From: Nitzschia sp. pyKryTriq1
Lineage: Eukaryota; Bacillariophyta; Bacillariophyceae; Bacillariales; Bacillariaceae
NCBI GenBank assembly: GCA_956465555.1
Contig: OY101116.1
Location: 1,116,001-1,180,000 of the forward strand
DNA length: 64,000 nt
Direction: 5' to 3'
Notes under the pieces: model-generated
Told to the model about the DNA's origin: nothing
Database searches by the model: none
The model's input: the letters and a program-made list of their open reading frames with translations, nothing else
Shown here: positions 1 through 9,283 of the stretch, one piece after another
How the letters are laid out: the number at the start of each line of letters is the position of its first letter
Numbering within the stretch: position 1 is the first letter of the stretch
Made by a program: the position numbers and the translations under genes

Positions 1-725
1 TTATCAAGAATCTGGGAATTTTCTTCCAAGGCGGAAAAGGTTTCTACAGGTTCCACATCAATGACCGTTTGGGCGGGGGCCGAAACGGACCCTCCCTCGA
101 GAAAGCCTTCCGCTTTCAGCTGAGCAATCCAGTTTTGGACTCGCTCCTCCGACAGTTCTTCCTGATTGACCATATCGCACAAGAGACCGCAGAACTTGTC
201 ACCACGAATAGCTTTGGAATCTTCGTGTTCGTAACCTTCCTGGGAGGTGTAGCCCATCATTTGGCAGCCCAATCCCTGAAAGACATCGTGCAATTCACCA
301 GTGGCATCGGCATAGTTTTCAGAGTAAGATTCTTGATCTCCTAGACCAAAAACTCCAACCTTCTTTCCCTGCAAGTCAAGTTCTTGCATGGTCGAGTAGT
401 AAATTTCGTCCCACCCAGTCCCCGATCGTTCCGTATCGGCGCCGGTGTTCCAAGTGGGGGTGCCTACGATGAGGGACGGGTACCTTCCAAAGTTCTCAGC
501 CACCGATCCCTCTAGTGTTTCAATATCAAAGGGTCCATCAGCGTCATCGCCGAGCTCCGCCTTGATCATATCGGCGACAGACTCGGTCGAGCCAGTGCTG
601 GTGCCGAAGAAAATGCCGACTTTGGCCATATCCAATTGCACCTCGCAGCGAGGGACACCGCCAAAGCGGGGAGCAAAGGCTGAGCAAGTAGACAAGATGA
701 ACGAGGTGGCGATGAAGAGCTTCAT
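1..725 (-). CDS. Flavodoxin, plastid-targeted (3' end beyond window)
   Basis: FMN-containing electron carrier that replaces ferredoxin in photosynthetic electron transport when iron is scarce. The reading frame runs leftward from ATG at 725 and is still open at base 1, so about 241 residues are visible and the C-terminus is missing. The N-terminus is a hydrophobic signal peptide (MKLFIATSFILSTC) followed by SAFAP, the bipartite plastid-import signature of diatoms. The mature part begins near MAKVGIFFG. It carries the FMN-phosphate loop GTSTGSTE, the TPTWNTG loop and the GLGDQESYSENYADA loop with the usual Trp and Tyr positions. Length and the 130-160 region fit a long-chain flavodoxin. After the domain an acidic tail continues past the window edge, longer than typical flavodoxins. 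It is divergent from the gene starting at 1227, and a TGACGTCA palindrome lies between them. Confidence 0.9.
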   Translation of the reverse strand, partial: MKLFIATSFILSTCSAFAPRFGGVPRCEVQLDMAKVGIFFGTSTGSTESVADMIKAELGDDADGPFDIETLEGSVAENFGRYPSLIVGTPTWNTGADTERSGTGWDEIYYSTMQELDLQGKKVGVFGLGDQESYSENYADATGELHDVFQGLGCQMMGYTSQEGYEHEDSKAIRGDKFCGLLCDMVNQEELSEERVQNWIAQLKAEGFLEGGSVSAPAQTVIDVEPVETFSALEENSQILD

Positions 726-1226
726 GGTGATGATAATGTTTGCTACTCTGCTGAGAAGCTTTTGTGACAACTTTTTTTGGCTACTCGTAAATGCTAAATG
801 GCCGAAACCCGAAACGAGGAAGTGATGGGTCCTTTGCTCTTCAGTCCTTGCTCGGTGCCGCTCGGTCGATGGAGAGGATCGATGAGAACAGATGGAGCGC
901 AGAGCGGATCTTCGCGTCTTCTCCATTGTTCTTCGATTTCATTGGACGGCAGATGTCCCTCGAGGTCTGGCGAGGTCTGTCGCGAAAAATCTCCATGACG
1001 TCACAAATCAAGGTTGGTTGGCGCGTTTTGGATTGCATGCATGCGTGAACCGTTGAGCTCCCACTTTTTGATACGATCGACTGCCTCCACCGCGCGATCG
1101 ACCATTGCCAATTGCCATCACTTGCAATTTGGAATACGAAAGAAAACAGAAGCACCATTGTACAACCGACTCGGAACCCTATTCTTCACTTCTTACGATC
1201 CAGTCTTACCTGTACAAACATTCAAG
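726..1226. other. Divergent promoter region of flavodoxin and SGNH-like gene
   Basis: No gene seen. It holds a TGACGTCA palindrome (996-1003), a GCATGCATGC palindrome (1035-1044) and only two isolated GTAC tetranucleotides (near 1156 and 1212). It lacks the dense GTAC tract found in many other upstream regions here. Confidence 0.6.
996..1003. promoter_or_regulatory. CRE-like palindrome TGACGTCA
   Basis: Perfect 8-bp bZIP-type site about 270 bp upstream of the flavodoxin start and 225 bp upstream of the opposite gene. TGACGT/ACGTCA elements are known from diatom CO2/cAMP-responsive promoters. Function here is inferred from sequence only. Confidence 0.4.
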
Positions 1227-2321
1227 ATGGTGATTTGTAATTGCATATTGAAAATGGTCAGAAGGCCCACGCGTCTCATTATGATATCGGCGGTGGTTTT
1301 CGTATGCCTGGGAACCTTTTACTGGTCGCTCTGGGAAATTCCTTGGCTTGCCGATTCGACAGAAGACCAAGCGGGAGACGATGATGCTTGGGTGGTTAGC
1401 GCCGAGAATGAGCCAAAAGCACCGCTTCGACCATTGCCTCCAGTGTGCATCAAAGAATCCTTTCCCATCGTTCCCAAAAATCGATATTGTTCTTGGAACA
1501 CCACGCTGCAGGACTGCTACGAGACTTTGATGCCGACATTTCACAAGCAACCATCGTGGGTCTTTTTGGGTGACGCTGGGATGGCAAATATTCCCTACTT
1601 TTTATCTGTCCAATGGCCAGTGGGAAATCTGACTATCAACACCAGGCGAAATCCCTGTCAAAATTTGATCTACTATGGTCTGCCGCCACCGAATGATGGT
1701 TGGAAAGCACCCAACTCCGAGCAAGGGGAAGGGCCCGCTGGTCTGGGAAAAGAACGACCATACTGTATGGATTGTACAAACTGTTGGAATGTGGGGATGA
1801 CAAGTGGTACTCAAGCAGATGATTTGTCTGTGGAATATCTTGTGGTCGAGTATGCCCGCGATGTTTCGCTTCCATCTCGGGTCACCAAAACTACACAAGA
1901 AACGGCAGCCTTCTATCTCGGTCGGAAACCACCATCGGTTTGTGTGGCAAGTGCAGGCTTGAACGATGCTGCAATCCAGCCCCCTGTTACACAGGAACTA
2001 TATCTACAAAACGCGGACAAGTATCTGGGCTTACTTCAACGAACATGCAAACATGTCATTTGGCTAAGTTTGCATGCAGTGGTCGAAGGGGACGATATCG
2101 TACCAACCAACTGTAAGCTGCAACAATGGAAAAATGCTTTTTTGGGATTGATTGAAATGCGAGACTACGATAATGTATACGTTCTTGATATCTGGGACAA
2201 GAGCTTTCATGCCGACTTTCACAATCCGACCCGGTTAGGGCAGCGGTTTTACGCTTCATTATCCCGACTTTTCAAGTCACTCATGGCGGGGCCAGACTTG
2301 GCAAACAACAATTTAAATTGA
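1227..2321 (+). CDS. Type II membrane protein with SGNH/PC-esterase-like domain (catalytic Ser replaced)
   Basis: Predicted 364-residue protein. A short basic N-terminus precedes one membrane anchor (about residues 17-34), suggesting a Golgi or ER type II protein with a lumenal C-terminal domain. The lumenal part shows blocks that resemble SGNH/GDSL-like acyl-esterases of the PC-esterase/TBL/CASD1 type: FLGDAGM (113-119) at the block I position, GLND (244-247) like the block III GxND, and DFHN (330-333) followed by a Gly/Tyr-rich stretch like the C-terminal Asp-His block. Many cysteines fit a disulfide-bonded lumenal domain. The block I serine is Ala (GDA rather than GDS), so it may be catalytically dead or this may not be a true member. 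The first ATG of the frame is at 1227, with another in-frame ATG at 1254. Assignment rests on motif order alone. Confidence 0.5.
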   Translation: MVICNCILKMVRRPTRLIMISAVVFVCLGTFYWSLWEIPWLADSTEDQAGDDDAWVVSAENEPKAPLRPLPPVCIKESFPIVPKNRYCSWNTTLQDCYETLMPTFHKQPSWVFLGDAGMANIPYFLSVQWPVGNLTINTRRNPCQNLIYYGLPPPNDGWKAPNSEQGEGPAGLGKERPYCMDCTNCWNVGMTSGTQADDLSVEYLVVEYARDVSLPSRVTKTTQETAAFYLGRKPPSVCVASAGLNDAAIQPPVTQELYLQNADKYLGLLQRTCKHVIWLSLHAVVEGDDIVPTNCKLQQWKNAFLGLIEMRDYDNVYVLDIWDKSFHADFHNPTRLGQRFYASLSRLFKSLMAGPDLANNNLN

Positions 2322-3311
2322 ACAGAGGTATGATTTTGCTTTCCATAATATGGATTCATGGTCAATGAATACGCGGACTCACTCGTTCGCACCAACCTAA
2401 CTTCTGTAGTAGATCTACTTCGGGCTATCTACAAAAAGATCAAGATGATGATGATGATGGTTTCGCAGTGGGCTATCTCTTCGTTCTAGGTAGTAGAGCT
2501 CCATTGAGTCTTTCCTAGCTACCGGTACGTACTAGGACTGTCTACTCATCTCAAATAGCAGTACCGTAGAAAGTGAAAAGGGAGGAGACGACGAGGTATC
2601 AGGGACGGACGGACCGACCACCGACCGACCCATGTAATATGATATGTAATCCGTGTCGTTCGTTCGTCGTACGGTACTTGTACCTGGTACTGCATGTACA
2701 GTAGGTACACGTACCTGGTACAGTACCGCCGTTACAGTACGAGCTTGGTATGTACTTGGTATCAGCACAAGTTCCTTGCTCGCCCCCTCGCCCCTCCTCG
2801 CTCGCTCCCAGAGAAATGCCCCGCCCGCCCCTTTCCCGTCCCCCTTTTGTTAAATCGTCCGTCTGCCGTCGCCTCGTCCACACTTCCCTCCTCCGCCCAT
2901 CGTCCATCGGTTTTTTGGAGCGCTCGATCGCTGGATGTTCGTCACGATGCTTGGGTCACTTTTTCGCGAGAAGGTAAGTGTTGTAAACAACAATTCAGGA
3001 TGACATTGAAAGAGAAATGGAATGTGTTGGGACAGCCATAGCCATGTCGATCGATAGTTTGAGAGATGATGCTGAAGAAGCTGCCTGAAGACTTTTCTGC
3101 AGGTTCCAGTTGGATTTTCGAATTTGATGGGGCTGTGTCATTCCGATGTGATTTTCTCGCGTAGCTTCCTACGTACATTTTATACTAGAAATTTTAGTAC
3201 GATGAAAACGAGTAACTCACAAGCAGGTCTCGCGCACTTTTTTCACCACAGAGAAATTACTGTTGTCTCGACCCATCATAGACTCGGAAGAAGTCCATTG
3301 AAAATTGAACC
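2322..3311. other. Intergenic, GTAC tract and possible 5' UTR intron of L10a
   Basis: No protein gene seen. A GATGATGATGATG run sits at about 2443-2458 and a dense GTAC tract at 2668-2763. A GTAAGT at 2976 with candidate acceptors near 3226 (CAAGCAG) or 3251 (CACCACAG) could delimit a 5' UTR intron of the ribosomal protein gene. The intron is speculative. Confidence 0.4.
2668..2763. repeat. GTAC-rich tract
   Basis: Eleven GTAC tetranucleotides in about 96 bp, joined by CG, TG, AG or GG (for example CGTACGGTACTTGTACC). It lies upstream of ribosomal protein L10a. One of the clearest members of a dispersed family of degenerate palindromic tracts in this window. Confidence 0.8.
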
Positions 3312-4001
3312 ATGTCGAAGCTTAACTCTGCTATTCTTGACAAGGCTGTCGAAGACATCCTCAGCTTTGCCGCTGGAAAGGATATCCATGTCAACGGAGA
3401 GGACAAGAAGGGAAAGAAGCGTAACTTCACCGAAACCGTCGAGATTCAAATCACTTTGAAAAACTACGACCCCGTCCGTGATAAACGTTTCGCCGGAACC
3501 TTCAAGCTCCCCACCGTTCCCAAGCCCAAGATGAAGTGCTGTGTTCTTGGAAACGCTGCTCACTGTGAACAAGCTGACCGTATCGGTGTCGATCACATGA
3601 GTGTTGAGGATTTGAAGAAGCTCAACAAGAACAAGAAGTTGGTGAAGAAGCTTGCCAAGCGTTACGATTTCTTCTTGGCTTCCGACAACATGATCAAGCA
3701 AATCCCTCGTCTTTTGGGTCCCGGTCTTACCAAGGCCGGTAAGTTCCCCACCCTCATCGCCGGTGGAGAAGACATGCAAGAGAAGATTGACGAAATCAAG
3801 GCCACCATCAAGTTCCAAATGAAGAAGGTTATGTGCTTGAACGTTGCCGTCGGAAACTGTGACATGGAACCCAAGGACATCATTGTCAACACCCAGCTTT
3901 CTGCTAACTTCCTTGCCAGTCTTTTGAAGAAGCAGTGGCAAAACATTGGTCAAATCTTCATCAAGACCACCATGGGACCTTCCATCCAAATCTACTTCTA
4001 G
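3312..4001 (+). CDS. RPL10A: 60S ribosomal protein L10a (uL1)
   Basis: Cytosolic large-subunit ribosomal protein of the L1 stalk, which helps release deacylated tRNA from the E site. The 229-residue product is full length for eukaryotic L10a and matches the family end to end: [17 protein letters not shown] at the N-terminus, the [16 protein letters not shown] segment, [14 protein letters not shown], the conserved [17 protein letters not shown] stretch near residues 135-155, and the C-terminal [18 protein letters not shown]. It has a single coding exon and no targeting peptide. The start ATG follows AACC. Codon use is strongly biased to C-ending codons and AAG, as expected for a highly expressed gene. 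A CTAG-type tract begins about 105 bp after the stop. Confidence 0.97.
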   Translation: MSKLNSAILDKAVEDILSFAAGKDIHVNGEDKKGKKRNFTETVEIQITLKNYDPVRDKRFAGTFKLPTVPKPKMKCCVLGNAAHCEQADRIGVDHMSVEDLKKLNKNKKLVKKLAKRYDFFLASDNMIKQIPRLLGPGLTKAGKFPTLIAGGEDMQEKIDEIKATIKFQMKKVMCLNVAVGNCDMEPKDIIVNTQLSANFLASLLKKQWQNIGQIFIKTTMGPSIQIYF

Positions 4002-4450
4002 ACACCTTTTAGCGCTTGTAGCTCCTTGAGATTTAATTTGATTATCCCATTGCAGTTTAACTATTCTTTCTCGTGATTGTAGAAATATCATACAAGTACC
4101 CTACTCGCTCTCTCTACTCTCTAGAGAAGTAGAGATGATCTAGATCTAAAGTTGCTCTCCTCCCTTCGTCTCGGGCTGATGAGAAAGTCGAAGTAGTCAT
4201 TTTCTAGTCGACTGTCGACTGAACCGACTTTCCGTGGCACGTCGGTCGTCAGGTCGGTCGTACGACGGCGACCGGCCAACTCCACGCGCCAACAGCCAAC
4301 GAAACACATCACAAAATCATCATCATCGATCGCACCACACTGACGACTGACGACTGAGACGAGACATCCATCAAAACGCAAACGACGAACAACACGACAA
4401 CCTGTCTCTAAACAGGACATTATTCCGATCTTCGACCAATTGATGCAACA
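4002..4450. repeat. Intergenic with CTAG-type tract 3' of L10a
   Basis: No gene seen. 4105-4150 is a CTCTCTACTCTCTAGAGAAG-type self-complementary tract shortly after the L10a stop. 4190-4265 is rich in GTCGACTGTCGAC and CGGTCGT repeats. Isolated GTAC units lie near 4095 and 4258. Confidence 0.6.
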
Positions 4451-5689
4451 ATGAAAGTAGCTTTTTTTGTTATTATGATAGCCTGCATTCTCTCTGTCTC
4501 TGGGCGATGCTCGGCCTTTGCCTCACGATCTGCTTTCACTCGGTCGGGCAACCTAGTCGTGGCCACGACCAGGAGCTACTCACGGAGTACTCTCACGATG
4601 AAGCTTCAAACCGCAATCGTTGGACTTCCGAATGTAGGAAAATCGACACTTTTCAATGCATTGACTGAAAGCCAAGGAGCTGAGGCGGCCAACTATCCAT
4701 TCTGTACTATCGAGAGCAACGTCGGAATCGTCACGGTGCCAGACTTGAAGTTAGATAAACTTGCCGAGCTGAACAAATCTGTAAAGAAGGTGCCAGCCAC
4801 CTTGGAATTTGTTGACGTTGCTGGTCTGATCAAAGGCGCCTCGAAGGGAGAAGGACTGGGGAACAAGTTTTTGGCTTCCATTCGTCAAGCTGACGCTGTG
4901 GTGCATGTAGTCCGATGCTTCGAGGATGACGATGTGATCCATGTCGACGGATCTGTGAATCCAATCCGAGATGCAGAACTTATCAACCTTGAGCTCGCCT
5001 TTGCTGATCTGGCACAAGTCGAGAGTCGTTTGCAAAGAGTAAAGAAAGACAGGAAAGCTGATCCAGTAGAAGCAAAAGCTCTCGAAAAGGTCATGGAAGT
5101 CCTGGAAGCCGAAAAGCCGGCTAGATTCGCCGAGCTGGATGCCGATGAAGAGAAGGCGATCAAGTCGCTCGGTTTGTTGTCTCGAAAGAAGATGATTTAC
5201 GCGGCAAATGTAGCAGATAGTGATCTTGCCGAAGGAAATGAAATGGTCGACAAACTACGGGAACTCGCCGAAACTGAAGGAGCCAAGGTGGTAGTTGTGT
5301 CGGCACAAGTCGAAGCTGAATTGGTCGAATTGAGCGACGAAGAGCGAGCTGACTTTTTGGAATCACTTGGTGTCTCTATGGAAAATTCCGGACTTCGAGC
5401 TCTGGTTAGGGAAGCCTATGACCTATTGCAGCTACAAACATACTACACTTCCGGTCCCGAAGAAACTAGAGCGTGGACCATCCGGAAGGGGTGGACAGCC
5501 CCTAAGGCCGCTGGAGTCATCCACAATGATTTTGAACGAGGTTTCATTCGAGCAGAAACAATTTCATATAAGGATTTGATCGATTGTGGAAGTGAAAGTG
5601 CAGCAAAATCGAAAGGCTTGCTGCGAAGTGAAGGAAAAGAGTATATTGTCCAAGAGGACGACGTTATCCTTTTCCGTTTCAATGTCTAA
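4451..5689 (+). CDS. YchF/OLA1-family P-loop ATPase, predicted plastid-targeted
   Basis: A 412-residue Obg-superfamily NTPase of the bacterial/organellar YchF type. The N-terminal 50 residues are an extension with a signal peptide followed by CSAFASRSAF, a phenylalanine motif that predicts plastid import. The conserved protein begins at MKLQTAIVGLPNVGKST, with G1 at about 58-66. Switch II is DVAGLIKGASKGEGLGN. The usual G4 NKxD is replaced by NVAD, in line with the relaxed or ATP specificity known for YchF. A coiled-coil insertion (about 185-235) and a C-terminal TGS domain (PEETRAWTIRKGWTAPKAAG through EYIVQEDDVILFRFNV) complete the architecture. YchF binds ribosomes and acts in stress and translation control, so an organellar ribosome role is inferred. 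It converges with the LarA-like gene with only 38 bp between stops. Confidence 0.93.
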   Translation: MKVAFFVIMIACILSVSGRCSAFASRSAFTRSGNLVVATTRSYSRSTLTMKLQTAIVGLPNVGKSTLFNALTESQGAEAANYPFCTIESNVGIVTVPDLKLDKLAELNKSVKKVPATLEFVDVAGLIKGASKGEGLGNKFLASIRQADAVVHVVRCFEDDDVIHVDGSVNPIRDAELINLELAFADLAQVESRLQRVKKDRKADPVEAKALEKVMEVLEAEKPARFAELDADEEKAIKSLGLLSRKKMIYAANVADSDLAEGNEMVDKLRELAETEGAKVVVVSAQVEAELVELSDEERADFLESLGVSMENSGLRALVREAYDLLQLQTYYTSGPEETRAWTIRKGWTAPKAAGVIHNDFERGFIRAETISYKDLIDCGSESAAKSKGLLRSEGKEYIVQEDDVILFRFNV

Positions 5690-5727
5690 CGAACAAGCGT
5701 GCATATGCTAGCGGACTATTATCAAAT

Positions 5728-7158
5728 CTATTCTTTCCTAGCTTTCTTTGCTTTGAATTCTTCTCCTTGCTCTTCCTCGAATCTACTTTTCTCGGCCCAT
5801 AGTCCAAGGGCTGGATTTTTAATGAAGAAGAATTCCTCGCCCGTCTCCTTGTCAGTTTGCCATCCCGTCTTCAACTCATTGACATTGAATTTCTTTAGCA
5901 TTTCTGACACGTCTCCATATTTGAACCCAACACTCTCTATTTCCTCCTTTGTCAAGTGTCCTGGACAATATGTCACGGAAAAACGTCCCTCTGAACTCCC
6001 ATGGATGAGATGAGCCACGGCACCAAGATTGTCTTTTAGCTCTTGATCGGCTTCCATGGCTTTCATGGTTTCTGGTGTCCCTTTGTAGCCATACTTTCGA
6101 ATCAATTCGTCCACTTTGTCGTCTTCACCAAACCGCCTAATTCCTGGCGCCAGTACCACAAGTTCCCCCTCGTCGGCAATCGCCATGCGAGTTCGATAAA
6201 TGGACTTGTTTCCCAACCAAGTCGAATGAAACTCGTCCTCATCCAAGTACACTACCATCTTGGATGGAGCTTTGTCAAGCATGGTAAAGTTGACTTGCAG
6301 GCTGAGATCGCATGCTTTGGTGTAACATTCAATGTCATTTCCAATAAAGAGTCCCTTCATTTCCGTTTCACCCGATTGCGCGTTCGGTCCCATGACGGTC
6401 AGAATGTAATGGAGTGGTAGCTGTCCCAAGAATTTTTCACTGGCATAGTTGAGTATAGATCGCAGCGGATTGTCTGCCTTGCCCATCATGTTTTCCATTC
6501 CATACACGGCTCCAATGAAATGAGATAGATTAATGGCCTCCAGTCCACCTACCCCTACAAAAAGATTCTTGTTAAAGTTCGCCATTCCCATGACTTCGTG
6601 GGGGACGACCTGACCGATGGACAAGACCACAGTTTTTCCACTGTCCTCTCCTCCAGCTGTTTTATTCCGTTTGGCCCACACCAACTTGTTCAGTTGCGCG
6701 GGCCACGGCTCATCCACCATCCCACGAGTCGCCTCGCGTACCATTTCGTTGGGCGCATAGCCAATCGTTTCGACGTCCTTTCTCCAATCATGTACCAGAA
6801 AGGGACTTGGATCCAGACTCGCTAGTTCTTTCCCATACATGACTTCAATTTGTTCTTGTGTCATCGGAGCGTGTGTGCCCAAGGCAGGCAGGATTTGGAG
6901 TTGGGGCAACGCCTTGTCCGAGCTCTCGTTGTTTTTAATGTGCCCATAATACTCGGCAATCATGGAAGTGATCTTGCCAGCTTGCGAGTGGAAGCGTGTA
7001 AAGTCGGGTGGGAGTAGGAGGACATCGTCTTTGGGCCCCAGCAAATCTAGAAAAGAGAAGAGGTGTTTACGGATGTCTTCATCCGAGAGAGACGTACTGG
7101 GAGATCCATCGGCACAGACGAGAGATGGAATGGTGGGTTTATCACCGGTGGCCGACAT
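5728..7158 (-). CDS. LarA-like nickel-pincer racemase/epimerase homologue (DUF2088)
   Basis: Predicted 476-residue protein of the LarA family, which uses the nickel-pincer nucleotide cofactor to racemise or epimerise 2-hydroxyacids. The key sites of Lactobacillus plantarum LarA can be placed by motif and spacing. D52 and R55 are in PDFTR, H96 is in GTHAPMT, and H187, K197 and H213 have the same +10 and +16 spacing as LarA His174, Lys184 (cofactor tether) and His200 (nickel ligand). This supports a cofactor-binding protein rather than a degraded relic. The first ATG of the frame is at 7158, with no obvious targeting peptide, so it is likely cytosolic. The substrate cannot be read from sequence. 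No larB, larC or larE homologue is in the window. A bacterial origin is possible but untested. Confidence 0.8.
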   Translation of the reverse strand: MSATGDKPTIPSLVCADGSPSTSLSDEDIRKHLFSFLDLLGPKDDVLLLPPDFTRFHSQAGKITSMIAEYYGHIKNNESSDKALPQLQILPALGTHAPMTQEQIEVMYGKELASLDPSPFLVHDWRKDVETIGYAPNEMVREATRGMVDEPWPAQLNKLVWAKRNKTAGGEDSGKTVVLSIGQVVPHEVMGMANFNKNLFVGVGGLEAINLSHFIGAVYGMENMMGKADNPLRSILNYASEKFLGQLPLHYILTVMGPNAQSGETEMKGLFIGNDIECYTKACDLSLQVNFTMLDKAPSKMVVYLDEDEFHSTWLGNKSIYRTRMAIADEGELVVLAPGIRRFGEDDKVDELIRKYGYKGTPETMKAMEADQELKDNLGAVAHLIHGSSEGRFSVTYCPGHLTKEEIESVGFKYGDVSEMLKKFNVNELKTGWQTDKETGEEFFFIKNPALGLWAEKSRFEEEQGEEFKAKKARKE

Positions 7159-8480
7159 TCTCACAAGACCGATAGAAAGGAGGATTCAACAAGTAACCAT
7201 GGTTGGTTGCTTCTCTCCCAAGCTCAAGACTCCTCAAGAGGAGTCAAGAGTGGCGAAGAAACATCATCAGTCATCATCCATCAACTGACGCCGATAGCCG
7301 CGCTACCGGGATGTTACAAGTTTACAAGTACTCGTACCGGTACAGTACTCGTACAGTTCTTGTAGTTAAGATCGAGATGCGATGATCCTCATCCGTCGGT
7401 CCGTCGTGCGTGATAATCTTCCGACTAATACTGTGTACGGTACCTGGTACCGTACCTGGTACACGTACCAGCGAGAGTAGCCGCTGCGTGGAGGATGGAC
7501 GAGGAGAGACGAAGAGACATTCCAAGAAAAACAGGGCAGATCTGATGAAAAAAGGGGAGGGGAAATCCCTCCTTTAAAAATGCAGTCTTCTCAGTACTAT
7601 GTGATGTAGCCACAGTGATCTTGCACCCCAAGGCAGAATAATATCCATGCCATGTGTACCCATCCTTCTGTCCCCAAGAACCTGCTAGGTGGCAGGTACA
7701 TGGTGAGGGTCCAGGTGTTAGTTCCCCATCCAAGCCTGCCAAAAAAGGTAGTCCATCCAAGTTTCCACCCACTCGGAATAAAAAAATTTCCCCATCGAAA
7801 GGTAAGGAAGGCCTTCCCAACGGCGCCAGGTGAGGTCCCACTCGTGGCCTTCCCACTCTCGCTGCCCATGGGCTGGACCGAAAGCCCACCGTAGTTTTGC
7901 GCGGCCACCGAGACTATCGCCGATCTGAGCAACGCATACTGTGGGACGGCTTGGGACCCGGCGCCTGGACACCCACTCGAGGTGCCAGCCTCTTTCCTGT
8001 CGAGGATAGTCACAAGCGATATTTTCGCTCATATCTAGGCTATCGAGCCTAGTGTAGAATGTTAAACCACCACTGCCCTAGCCACTTTCGCAAATACGGA
8101 GGCCACGCAGGTGGCGGTAGCCAGGTCTTTTGGGTACCTGGTACCTGTCGGGGAGACTCAACTTCATGCTCCTTTGTACCAGGTCTACACAAATCAGCGT
8201 AGCCTGTCCTATTTTTGTCCTGTGTGTGATTCAAGGATACGGTTCCTACGGCGGTCTCCTACTCAACCCGTACGACTACGTACATACCTCGTACACGCGA
8301 CTGCGGGCCTTGCCTCTACAGTGCTTCTGCCAGTACCTCCGCAGTACAACTGCTACGTACACATCCACTGCACCACACTGTACCGTCGCTACTAGTAGTA
8401 GGTGTTTGCAACAATCCGTTACAATCCCAATACTCTTGTCCAACATTGTATGATATTGCACATCACCATTGGGCACAGTC
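7159..8480. other. Intergenic, GTAC tracts and an unexplained stop-poor segment
   Basis: No gene supported. GTAC-rich tracts lie at 7317-7362 and 7431-7473, with scattered units at 8131-8152 and 8270-8350. Between about 7560 and 8035 the minus strand stays largely open in more than one frame, and the translations are Trp- and Gly-rich without family resemblance. A CTAGGCT/AGCCTAG hairpin sits near 8034-8051. It could be an old transposon fragment or chance. Confidence 0.4.
7431..7473. repeat. GTAC-rich tract
   Basis: Six GTAC units in about 43 bp, including GGTACCTGGTACC, about 270 bp upstream of the LarA-like start. Confidence 0.8.
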
Positions 8481-9002
8481 ATGAAATTTTCTTGTAAGTT
8501 GGTACTCCTAGCATCTCTTCCATTTTGCAATGCCTGGAAAATTCGTTCCCCACCACTACTACAACGACGAGGCTTGGCAGCCCTTTCTGGCTATTATTTG
8601 GAGAATGATTTGGTGGCGGTAGTGCAACCTTCGAAGAAGGATGATGAATTATTATTACCACCTCGACTCTGTGTGGTCCGCCCAGATGCCACGGTAGCTC
8701 CATTATGTCGACACGAAGATGATGTCGAAACAGATTTGTTTCTGGATCCTCGCTGTGACGATGAACAATCCTTTTGGTCCTCTGTTTCTGATGACGCCAT
8801 TCGAGGCACCTGTGGCGAAGGCTGGTATGGGCAACGACCGGTCCCGAGTCTGGGGGGAGGACCGGGCTATGGAGCTGATGCACAAGAAATATGGAGTATC
8901 GACCAAGGGGTCTTGGAGCAGCTGGAAGAGGAGGGTGTGGAACTTCCGATTTTGGATGTGGGCATTGCTCATGGTGAAAAGGCACGTAGTGGATCGTACT
9001 GA
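8481..9002 (+). CDS. Hypothetical secreted or plastid protein
   Basis: A 173-residue product starting at ATG 8481. The first 22 residues (MKFSCKLVLLASLPFCNA) form a clear signal peptide, with W or K following the predicted cleavage site instead of the classical F. This leaves secretory or plastid destination open. The rest is acidic with several cysteines, a CGEGWYGQRPVPSLGGGPGYGADAQEIWSID segment near 115-145 that looks conserved in style, and no domain that I recognise. There are no further membrane spans. The reading frame is intact and the ATG is well placed after the signal-like context, so I regard it as real. It converges with CCT5, with stops 281 bp apart. Confidence 0.6.
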   Translation: MKFSCKLVLLASLPFCNAWKIRSPPLLQRRGLAALSGYYLENDLVAVVQPSKKDDELLLPPRLCVVRPDATVAPLCRHEDDVETDLFLDPRCDDEQSFWSSVSDDAIRGTCGEGWYGQRPVPSLGGGPGYGADAQEIWSIDQGVLEQLEEEGVELPILDVGIAHGEKARSGSY

Positions 9003-9283
9003 AAGCAATCACAATATGGGAACAACAAGAAGTTATTGCTAGATTTTGCAGCTTGACGGTCCACAATGTACTATATGTGGTCCCTCTACCCATCGCGCTC
9101 ACTGCACTGATACCTTGATTCTTCTGCGTCGCAAAAGATCAGCCACCAGTGGTTGGACACCGTCTTAGCAGATAGCAGATCGAAGAATCAATCCACGAGG
9201 AGAGACTATCTGACACGGAAGAAATCGTATAACGCCACTGATACTGTACTAGCCGCTTCAATGACTGGAAGTCCTATTGTTTA

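Noticed and set aside
841-1158. Open frame on the minus strand in the flavodoxin/SGNH promoter
   Set aside because: No start context, no family resemblance, composition unlike neighbouring coding sequence; treated as chance.
2976-3251. 5' UTR intron of the L10a gene as a firm feature
   Set aside because: Donor GTAAGT is good, but two acceptors are possible and no coding frame constrains the choice; mentioned only as a possibility.
3276-4091. 271-codon open frame antisense to ribosomal protein L10a
   Set aside because: Exact antisense shadow of a strongly codon-biased gene; the sense frame is an unambiguous ribosomal protein.
8479-9102. 207-codon open frame antisense to the hypothetical at 8481
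   Set aside because: The sense frame has a signal peptide and sensible composition. The antisense reading is Pro/His-rich with no recognisable feature.
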